Shown piece after piece: positions 1-4,834 of a DNA stretch of 8,475 bases (position 1 is its first letter; each line of letters begins with the position of its first letter). Under the pieces are notes generated by a model. The model did no database searches and had not been told where the DNA came from. It was given only the letters and a program-made list of their open reading frames with translations. The position numbers were made by a program, and so were the translations under genes. The DNA is from Clostridiaceae bacterium (lineage in GTDB: Bacteria > Bacillota > Clostridia > Oscillospirales > Acutalibacteraceae), in NCBI GenBank assembly GCA_016297645.1, contig JAEDGF010000078.1:1-8475 (forward strand), written 5' to 3'.

Positions 1-6
1 TATAAT
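1..6 (+). promoter_or_regulatory. Possible -10 box ahead of the hairpin chain
   Basis: The window opens with TATAAT, a perfect match to the sigma-A -10 consensus. A start about 7 nt downstream would put the hairpin chain (from 19) at the very 5' end of a transcript. The -35 region lies outside the window and cannot be tested. The first 18 bases are AT-rich, so a chance match is quite possible. Confidence 0.25.
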
Positions 7-18
7 AACCTCAACTAC

Positions 19-153
19 GAAATTTCCCTTGCGGAAAATTTCCCGTGCTTTCGCACGGCTTGCGGTAGAACCGCAATGTTGAGAACATTGTATCATACAA
101 TCCTTTTGTCTTTCGACAAAAGACGGCGTTCCGCCGCGCCGGTTTGCACCGGC
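19..153. repeat. Chain of eight contiguous short hairpins
   Basis: Eight inverted repeats follow one another with almost no spacer. They are: 19-42 (9-bp stem with a 1-nt bulge, loop CTTGC); 43-58 (CCGTGC, loop TTTC); 60-76 (TTGCGGT, loop AGA); 75-89 (AATGTT, loop GAG); 87-101 (ATTGTAT, loop C); 103-122 (CTTTTGTC, loop TTTC); 124-136 (CGGCG, loop TTC); 138-153 (GCCGGT, loop TTGC). Stems two to eight are perfectly complementary. Hairpins 3/4 and 4/5 share 2-3 bases, so those neighbours cannot both be fully paired. The arms are unrelated in sequence; only the shape repeats. The chain is not in a convincing reading frame. The function is unknown. It could be a structured non-coding RNA, a leader or 3' UTR of the gene to the left, or a palindromic DNA element. 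The repeats are directly visible; any role is inference. Confidence 0.9.
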
Positions 154-348
154 AGATTTATGATAAAATAGTGGAGAATGTAACCTCGCACACCGCAATA
201 CCGGCTGACGACCGTCGGACCGACCGGACGGCTGCGGCTCGTTTTGTCTGCCGCCCGCGGGAGAAGCCCGATTTTTTCAAAGCGCATGAATTTTTTCGGG
301 CGTTATATCTTTTATATTTTGCGGTGAAACGGAAAGGAACGGCAACAG
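154..348 (+). other. Non-coding leader between hairpin chain and DUF951 gene
   Basis: No credible gene is seen here. The short frames in this stretch lack ribosome-binding sites and recognisable composition. A TATGAT -10-like hexamer sits at 159-164 without a matching -35. The end of the stretch is AT-rich (TATATC at 304, TATATT at 313) and could hold the promoter of the DUF951 gene, but no clear -35 is present. Confidence 0.5.
258..277 (+). terminator. Weak terminator-like hairpin and T run
   Basis: CGGG (258-261) can pair with CCCG (267-270) across a 5-nt loop, followed by an A and six Ts (272-277). A 4-bp stem is short for an intrinsic terminator. The sequence GCCCGA (266-271) could instead pair with TCGGGC (296-301), so two mutually exclusive folds are possible. 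It could end a transcript carrying the hairpin chain, or be chance. Confidence 0.3.
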
Positions 349-534
349 ATGGATATTCGTGTAGGCGACATACTTGAAATGAAAAAGCAGCACCCGTGCG
401 GAGCAAACACCTTTACCGTGCTTCGTTCCGGCGCGGACTTCAAGCTGAAATGCAGCGGCTGCGGACATGAGGTCATGGTCACGCGCGTAAAGGCGGAAAA
501 GAGCATAAAAAAAGTGCTTCGCGAGGAACGGTAG
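349..534 (+). CDS. DUF951 family small protein
   Basis: This is a 61-residue basic protein that I recognise as the DUF951 family (YyzM-like), which is widespread in Firmicutes and has no established function. The family signature is visible: an N-terminal VGDILEMKKQHPCG segment (residues 5-18) and the cysteine-containing KCSGCGHEVMVTR segment (34-46). C17, C35 and C38 could form part of a metal site or a small beta-barrel nucleic-acid-binding fold, but that is inference. The length is full for the family. The start is supported by AAAGGA at 333-338, ten bases before the ATG. There is no signal peptide or membrane segment, so it should be cytosolic. It stands alone, 272 nt before prfA and separated from it by tandem repeats, so co-transcription with prfA is uncertain. 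Confidence 0.88.
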   Translation: MDIRVGDILEMKKQHPCGANTFTVLRSGADFKLKCSGCGHEVMVTRVKAEKSIKKVLREER

Positions 535-536
535 GC

Positions 537-549
537 GCGAAAATTTCGC
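537..549 (+). repeat. Short perfect hairpin just after the DUF951 stop
   Basis: GCGAAA and TTTCGC flank a single A (in practice a 4-bp stem with a 5-nt loop), beginning two bases after the stop codon. A run of five As follows, not Ts, so it is not a + strand intrinsic terminator. It may protect the 3' end of the message. Confidence 0.45.
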
Positions 550-560
550 AAAAACCCGCG

Positions 561-663
561 CGGCGAATTTCGGACGCGGTGCAGACACAGAAACTTTTCA
601 CGGCGGGTTTTCGACGCGGTGCAGACACAGAAACTTTTCACGGCGAGTTTTCGACACGGTGCA
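561..663. repeat. 40-bp tandem repeat, 2.6 copies
   Basis: The units are 561-600, 601-640 and a partial 641-663. The first two differ at four positions near the start of the unit, and a 33-nt stretch (573-605) recurs exactly at 613-645. The third copy breaks off after the CGGTGCA segment. Each junction can form an imperfect stem, for example CACGGCG (599-605) with CGCGGTG (615-621), with one G-G mismatch. The period of 40 is not a multiple of three and no frame is convincing, so it is not a protein repeat. Together with the flanking sequence (664-806, no gene seen; a weak TACTAT -10-like box at 765-770) it fills the gap upstream of prfA. Its origin is probably replication slippage; a binding role is possible. 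Confidence 0.9.
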
Positions 664-806
664 ATTTCATGGTTAATAACTCACAAAAAAAAACATAAAC
701 GCACGGCAAACGCGAAAAAAGCGTAAACGGGCGGCAGCACGGCGGCGCACCGAAAACATCCGCGTACTATAAAACAGGTAAATAAAATCGGCAAAAGGTT
801 AAAAAA

Positions 807-1883
807 ATGCTTGAAAAACTCAGACAGGTAGAAGAAAGATTCGAAAATATAAATGCGGAGCTGTGCAGCCCCGAAACGGCTGCGGACATAACGAAATCCG
901 CCGCACTGCTCAAAGAGCTTAAAACGCTCACTCCGGTAGTGGAAAAGTACCGCGAATATATTAAAAACGATACGGCTCTCAAAGAGGCGAAAGCGGTTCT
1001 GGACTCGTCCGACACCGACAGGGAATTCCGCGAGCTGGCACAGGAGGAATATGACGAGTGCCGCGAAAAAAGCGAAACGCTCTATAACGACTTAAAAATT
1101 CTGCTGCTGCCGCGCGACGAAAACGACAGCCGCAATGTCATAATTGAAATCCGTTCGTCCGCAGGCGGCGAGGAGAGCGCGCTGTTCGCAGGCGTTCTGT
1201 TCAGAATGTACTCCATGTACGCGCAGACGAAAAAATGGAAAACCGAAATCGTCTACGCGAACGAAACCACGCTCGGCGGCTACAAAGAAATTTCGTTCAT
1301 GATATCGGGCGAGGGCGCGTATTCGCGCTTCAAATTCGAAAGCGGCGTCCACCGCGTCCAGAGAATACCCGTGACGGAATCGAACGGTAAAATACAGACC
1401 TCGACCGTCACCGTCGCCGTATTGCCGGAGGCGGAAGATGTCGAAGTGGAGATAAACCCGGCAGATTTACAGATAGATACCTTCCGTTCGTCCGGAGCAG
1501 GCGGTCAGCACATCAACAAAACGGAGTCCGCAATAAGGATCACACACATTCCGACGGGTACGGTAGTCGAGTGCCAGGACGAAAGAAGCCAGTACAAAAA
1601 CAAGGACAAGGCGATGAAGATTCTCCGTTCGCGAATTCTGGAAGCGGAGCGCAAAAAGCACGACAGCGAAATTGCGGGCGAGCGGCGCAGTCAGGTGGGC
1701 ACGGGCGACAGGAGCGAACGCATCCGCACCTACAACTATCCGCAGAGCCGCGTCACCGACCACCGAATCGGGCTTACGCTTTATAAATTGGAAGCGATAT
1801 TAAACGGCAGCCTTGACGAGCTGATAGACGCGCTCATAACGGCAGATACCGCTGAAAAGCTGAAAAACCAAACAGAAAGCTGA
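807..1883 (+). CDS. prfA: Peptide chain release factor 1
   Basis: Class I release factor that reads UAA and UAG in the ribosomal A site and triggers hydrolysis of peptidyl-tRNA. It has 358 residues, the normal length. The N-terminal helical domain (about 1-105) precedes the central core. The stop-codon recognition motif is PVT (188-190) within VHRVQRIPVTES; this PxT form marks RF1, whereas RF2 carries SPF. The catalytic GGQ loop is at 232-234 within SSGAGGQHINKTESA. The start follows AAAAGG (793-798), eight bases upstream of the ATG. The glutamine of GGQ is normally methylated by PrmC. In Bacillus the order is prfA-prmC-ywlC; here prmC is absent and the Sua5-type gene follows directly after 6 nt, suggesting co-transcription and translational coupling. 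Nothing appears truncated. Confidence 0.98.
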   Translation: MLEKLRQVEERFENINAELCSPETAADITKSAALLKELKTLTPVVEKYREYIKNDTALKEAKAVLDSSDTDREFRELAQEEYDECREKSETLYNDLKILLLPRDENDSRNVIIEIRSSAGGEESALFAGVLFRMYSMYAQTKKWKTEIVYANETTLGGYKEISFMISGEGAYSRFKFESGVHRVQRIPVTESNGKIQTSTVTVAVLPEAEDVEVEINPADLQIDTFRSSGAGGQHINKTESAIRITHIPTGTVVECQDERSQYKNKDKAMKILRSRILEAERKKHDSEIAGERRSQVGTGDRSERIRTYNYPQSRVTDHRIGLTLYKLEAILNGSLDELIDALITADTAEKLKNQTES

Positions 1884-1889
1884 TGTAAA

Positions 1890-3524
1890 ATGAAAACCGA
1901 AATTTTCAAAATAACCGACACCGGCAGGCAGCGTGACGAAATTGCAAGAGCGGCAGCCTATTTGAAGGGCGGCGAACCGGTTGCGTTTCCAACCGAAACG
2001 GTGTACGGACTCGGCGCGAACGCCCTCGACGGGGACGCGGTGAAAAAGATATTCGAGGCAAAGGGCAGACCGCAGGACAACCCGCTTATCGTACATATTA
2101 CGGAAAAAGAGGAGATATATCCGCTTGTGAAAGAAGTAACCGACGGCGCTAAAAGGCTGATGGACGCATTTTGGCCCGGTCCGATTACTATTATTCTTCC
2201 TAAAAGTGATATTATTCCCGGTGAAGTAAGTGCCGGGCTGACGACGGTTGCGGTGCGCTGCCCGTCGCACCCGGTCGCGCGTGCGTTTATAAAGGCGTGC
2301 GGCGTGCCGGTGGCAGCACCGAGCGCTAATATTTCGGGCTTTCCGAGTCCTACCGAATTTCAATATGTTTTCGATGATATGAACGGACGCATTCCGGCGA
2401 TAATCGACGGCGGCAGCTGCGATTTCGGGATAGAATCCACGGTTATTTCGCTTGCGGAAAAAACTCCCGTTCTGTTCCGCCCCGGCGCGGTAACGGTCGA
2501 GCAGCTTCAAGAGGTGCTGGGGGTCGAAGTAAAGGTCGATCGGGCGGTTCTCAATCCGCTGCAAGCAGGCAAAAAAGCGCCGTCCCCGGGCATGAAGTAC
2601 AAGCACTACGCGCCGAAGGCGGAAATAAGCATCGTGCGCGGAAGCTTCGCTGATTTCGCGGACTACGCCGCTTCGCACACGAACGAGGCAGACGCTTTTC
2701 TCTGCTTTGAGGGCGAAGAAAAAAGTCTGTCAAAGCCGTGCGTGACAATGGGCAGCTGCGGCGACCCTCTGTCGCAGGCAAGACGGCTCTTCGACGCTTT
2801 GAGAGAGCTTGACGAAATCGGCGCAAGGCGCGTTTTTTCGCGCGACCCGAGCAAAAAGGGCGTGGGGCTCGGCGTGTGCAACCGCCTTTACCGCGCGGCT
2901 GCGTTCCGTTTCCTCGGCAGTCCGTCCTCAATCGTACTCGGAATCACGGGCGGCACAGGCTCGGGCAAAAGCACGGTCTGCGAATGTCTTAAAAAACTCG
3001 GCGCGGAGATAATCGACGCGGACAAAATCGCGCGCAGTATCGTTTTACCCGGTTCGCCGGTTCTTAAAAGCCTTGCGGAAAGCTTCGGCGGCGATATTTT
3101 GCTGCCGGACGGCACTTTGGACAGGAAAGCACTCGCCGGAAAGGCGTTTTCAAGCGAGGAAAATACCCGTCTGCTGAACAGCCTGACGCACCCGGAAATT
3201 ATAAAAGAATGCAACGAAAAAATCGCGGAAAAACGCTCAAAGTGCAGTTTTATCGTGGTTGACGCGCCGCTCCTTTTCGTGTCCGGACTCGATAAATTAT
3301 GCGATGTAACGGCGCGCGTGGACGCACCTGCCGAAATGCGGCTCGAACGGATAATGAAGCGCGACTCCCTGACCCGTCAGGACGCCGAAAAGCGCATTTC
3401 TTCGCAAAAACCGGAAGCCACCCTCGCCGAAAAGGCGGACTATACCATAGAAAACACCGGCACACCCGACACCCTCGCCGCAAAATGCACAGGGCTTTTC
3501 AACAAAATCACCGCACGGGGATAG
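1890..3524 (+). CDS. Fusion: threonylcarbamoyl-AMP synthase (Sua5/TsaC) - dephospho-CoA kinase (CoaE)
   Basis: One 544-residue frame carries two enzymes. Residues 1-205 are a YrdC/TsaC domain, which makes threonylcarbamoyl-AMP from threonine, bicarbonate and ATP for t6A modification of tRNA. Its signatures are FPTETVYGLGA (33-43), KGR (58-60) and PSAN (144-147). Residues 231-242 (PSPGMKYKHYAP) are the Sua5 linker, and about 245-342 form the Sua5 C-terminal domain, ending in GLGVCNRLYRAAAFRF. From about 347 a complete CoaE domain follows, which phosphorylates dephospho-CoA at the ribose 3'-OH, the last step of CoA synthesis. It has a P-loop GGTGSGKS (354-361), DAD (376-378), DAPLLF (458-463) and an arginine-bearing lid around 487-502. 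No stop or frame break separates the halves, and no ATG or GTG with a Shine-Dalgarno sits at the junction (about 2905-2940), so a true fused polypeptide is expected. No strong ribosome-binding site precedes the start, consistent with coupling to prfA 6 nt upstream. A joined product could be tsaC/sua5-coaE in a database. Confidence 0.95.
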   Translation: MKTEIFKITDTGRQRDEIARAAAYLKGGEPVAFPTETVYGLGANALDGDAVKKIFEAKGRPQDNPLIVHITEKEEIYPLVKEVTDGAKRLMDAFWPGPITIILPKSDIIPGEVSAGLTTVAVRCPSHPVARAFIKACGVPVAAPSANISGFPSPTEFQYVFDDMNGRIPAIIDGGSCDFGIESTVISLAEKTPVLFRPGAVTVEQLQEVLGVEVKVDRAVLNPLQAGKKAPSPGMKYKHYAPKAEISIVRGSFADFADYAASHTNEADAFLCFEGEEKSLSKPCVTMGSCGDPLSQARRLFDALRELDEIGARRVFSRDPSKKGVGLGVCNRLYRAAAFRFLGSPSSIVLGITGGTGSGKSTVCECLKKLGAEIIDADKIARSIVLPGSPVLKSLAESFGGDILLPDGTLDRKALAGKAFSSEENTRLLNSLTHPEIIKECNEKIAEKRSKCSFIVVDAPLLFVSGLDKLCDVTARVDAPAEMRLERIMKRDSLTRQDAEKRISSQKPEATLAEKADYTIENTGTPDTLAAKCTGLFNKITARG

Positions 3525-3634
3525 TAATAGTCCACATCATTTTGAATCTGAATTTATATAAATATTCCTATCTTTATGCATTATTACTCGGTCGGGATTT
3601 CTATTCAAATAACACGATACCTTACAATAACGAT
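3525..3634 (+). other. AT-rich spacer after the fusion gene
   Basis: No gene or clear terminator is seen. A 12-bp perfect AT palindrome (ATTTATATAAAT, 3552-3563) is present, which in AT-rich sequence is weak evidence for anything. The change from coding-like composition to AT-rich sequence just after the stop marks the edge of the REP/RAYT region. Confidence 0.45.
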
Positions 3635-3946
3635 TTTATAAACAATATGTAACTATTTGTAGGGGCGGGGCCCCTGCGCCGCCCGCGTGGGATAGCGCGT
3701 GCGTAATGGGTAACACCGGTCGACCGATATAATTAACAGTAATGCGACAGCCGTAGATACCGGAGATTTTTTGTAAATTTTGTAACGATTTTTTTCCATT
3801 GAAAACATGGTTTTTATATTACAATGTTCCATTTCAATCATTGCAATTTGTAACGGTCGTTCGGGGTGGTTCAGCTACCGCAAGACGCACCCTCGCGGGC
3901 GGCGCAGGGGCCCCGCCCCTACAATAATTACATAATGTTTAATAAT
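3635..3946. mobile_element. MITE-like / paired REP palindromic element
   Basis: Two arms are exactly complementary over 31 nt (3657-3687 against 3894-3924). Complementarity continues imperfectly outwards (about 3635-3656 against 3925-3946) and inwards (CACC and CGACCG near 3714-3726 against similar bases near 3850-3870). In the middle, ATTGAAA (3798-3804) pairs with TTTCAAT (3832-3838) and ACAT (3805-3808) with ATGT (3824-3827), so much of the unit can fold as one long interrupted hairpin. Each arm begins with GTAG (3659-3662 on the + strand; 3919-3922 on the - strand) followed by a foldback (GGGCGG 3663-3668 with CCGCCC 3679-3684). That is the layout of REP sequences mobilised by RAYT transposases. 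It has no coding capacity. A RAYT gene lies 370 bp downstream. Outer limits are approximate, and no target-site duplication is evident. Confidence 0.78.
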
Positions 3947-3960
3947 TCATAAATATAAGG

Positions 3961-4143
3961 TGTCGTGTTTTTGCAAAAGCCTGACGACAGTCCGATACCG
4001 TAAAAAGTTGGTAGCAAGAGTGAGCCGTTCGTGAGTGCGTTTACAAACGAACAGGCGAACCGAAGCGTGACTTTTTACGGAAGGTGAGGAACAACGGAAT
4101 GAGTAAGCGGCGAGGTACGCAGCCGCAAACGATATGGAGTTTG
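3961..4143 (+). other. Multi-stem segment, candidate structured RNA or second palindromic unit
   Basis: Several inverted repeats are nested or consecutive. TGTCGT (3961-3966) pairs with ACGACA (3984-3989). CCGTAAAAAGT (3998-4008) pairs perfectly, 11 bp, with 4070-4080, and two G-U pairs could extend the stem inwards. GTTCGT (4027-4032) with ACGAAC (4047-4052) lies inside that stem. GCGGC (4107-4111) pairs with GCCGC (4122-4126), and CAAAC (4126-4130) with GTTTG (4139-4143). The composition is less AT-rich than the flanks, and no convincing frame crosses the segment. I do not recognise it as a named riboswitch or RNA family. It sits between the right REP arm (3894-3924) and a same-orientation partial REP copy (4153-4172), so it may travel as a REP-bounded unit. 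Confidence 0.5.
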
Positions 4144-4152
4144 TGACGAACC

Positions 4153-4172
4153 GGGGCCCCGCCCCTACAATA
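4153..4172 (-). repeat. Third, partial REP-like copy
   Basis: These 20 nt repeat exactly the outer end of the right REP arm (3907-3926) in the same orientation. On the - strand it reads GTAG then GGGCGGGGCCCC. The inner part with the CCGCCC foldback arm is missing; instead CGGGGCCCCG (4152-4161) forms its own 10-bp palindrome. It lies 144 bp before the RAYT start codon. Confidence 0.8.
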
Positions 4173-4179
4173 TGTCACT

Positions 4180-4194
4180 TTATGCATCGCATAA
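4180..4194. repeat. Short hairpin upstream of the RAYT gene
   Basis: TTATGC (4180-4185) and GCATAA (4189-4194) are perfectly complementary with a loop of ATC. The 6-bp stem with a triloop has the same shape as units of the hairpin chain at 19-153, but with a single copy chance is a fair explanation. Confidence 0.45.
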
Positions 4195-4240
4195 TAGCAT
4201 AAAAATTGGTAGTTTTCAGGTTTTGGTGTATAAACTCTAA

Positions 4241-4264
4241 AACCGTTTTCATAACCGTTTTCAT
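4241..4264 (+). repeat. 12-bp tandem duplication in the RAYT leader
   Basis: AACCGTTTTCAT occurs twice head to tail (4241-4252, 4253-4264), about 50 bp before the RAYT start. It could be a slippage product or a pair of protein-binding sites in the promoter region; the sequence alone does not decide. Confidence 0.75.
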
Positions 4265-4315
4265 AATTGATTCTACATTTCTATCTATATTTTTACAGTT
4301 GTGAGGTGATTAAAA

Positions 4316-4834
4316 ATGTACGACAAGGTTTATCCCAAACGAAAAAATCACCGCTTGCAAAATTTTGAATACGGGGCGGGATATTCCTACCATGCCGTAA
4401 TGAATGTTAAAAAAGAAAATGTTTTTCTCTCAAAAATTGTTGAAGGCCCGGACGGCGACGGCGTTGTTATTTTAAGTGATATCGGCAAAACCGTTGACGA
4501 AATGATAAAAAAAGCGGATAATATATACCCCGGTGTAAATGTTGACGCTTACGCAATAATGCCTCGGCACATACATCTGCTTATTACCATCGAAAAGGAC
4601 GAAAACAGTGACGGGCGTGTGACACTCAACAAAATTGTCGCCAGCATAAAAAGTTTTGTCACGAAAAAATACGGTGAAGGCATATGGCAGAGGTCTTATT
4701 ATGACACTGTTTTGAACAATGAAAAATCTTTTTTTGCTGCTATTGACTACATAAATGCAAATCCGGTCGAGCATATAAATCTCGAAAAACAAATAAAATC
4801 AACCGAAAAATTCAAAACGGAGGAATTGTTATGA
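4316..4834 (+). CDS. REP-associated tyrosine transposase (RAYT, IS200-like HUH family)
   Basis: This 172-residue protein belongs to the Y1 transposase family that cuts single-stranded DNA at palindromic sites through a 5'-phosphotyrosine link. The HUH metal-binding motif is seen as HIH (85-87) in YAIMPRHIHLLI. The RAYT hallmark IWQRSYYD (123-130) contains the likely catalytic tyrosine, Y128 by analogy with the E. coli protein, and is followed by YINANPVEH (145-153). The catalytic elements look intact. A strong Shine-Dalgarno (GAGGTGAT, 4303-4310) precedes the ATG. Three REP-like sequences with GTAG heads lie within 660 bp upstream and are the probable substrates. The last residues (KFKTEELL) are encoded across the ribosome-binding site of the next gene, and the stop overlaps its start as ATGA. 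RAYTs are usually single-copy and domesticated, not self-spreading, so it may act only on REPs. Confidence 0.93.
   Translation: MYDKVYPKRKNHRLQNFEYGAGYSYHAVMNVKKENVFLSKIVEGPDGDGVVILSDIGKTVDEMIKKADNIYPGVNVDAYAIMPRHIHLLITIEKDENSDGRVTLNKIVASIKSFVTKKYGEGIWQRSYYDTVLNNEKSFFAAIDYINANPVEHINLEKQIKSTEKFKTEELL
4819..4824 (+). promoter_or_regulatory. Aminopeptidase ribosome-binding site inside the RAYT frame
   Basis: GGAGGA lies six bases before the aminopeptidase ATG (4831) and within the final codons of the transposase gene. It fixes the aminopeptidase start and shows that the gene has its own strong initiation signal while also being placed for coupling to RAYT translation. Confidence 0.85.

Noticed and set aside
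144..377. Small + strand gene overlapping the end of the hairpin chain
   Set aside because: The start lies inside the last hairpin, the protein resembles nothing known, and it overlaps the well-supported DUF951 gene in another frame.
561..663. CRISPR-like array
   Set aside because: The units are contiguous with no spacers, only 2.6 copies exist, and no cas gene is in the window.
765..770. TACTAT as the -10 of prfA
   Set aside because: It matches only four of six consensus positions and no -35-like hexamer lies 16-18 nt upstream, so it is mentioned in the repeat entry but not called.
1800..2678. Minus-strand frame of 292 codons opposite the prfA/Sua5 junction
   Set aside because: It crosses the boundary of two recognised + strand genes and its translation is rich in R, H and C typical of antisense shadows.
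2905..2945. Separate start codon for the CoaE domain
   Set aside because: No ATG, GTG or TTG with a Shine-Dalgarno occurs in frame near the junction, and the frame runs through without a stop.
3657..3924. Intrinsic terminators formed by the GC-rich REP arms
   Set aside because: The stems are GC-rich but no T run follows on either strand, so the REP/MITE explanation fits better.
3998..4080. Group II intron domain V or another known catalytic RNA
   Set aside because: A GAGCCG segment is present, but the short conserved hairpin, bulge and tetraloop of domain V are not, and there is no intron-encoded reverse transcriptase.
4267..4291. Promoter for the RAYT gene (TTGATT and TATATT)
   Set aside because: The spacer is only 13 nt, too short for a sigma-A promoter; alternative pairings are weaker matches.
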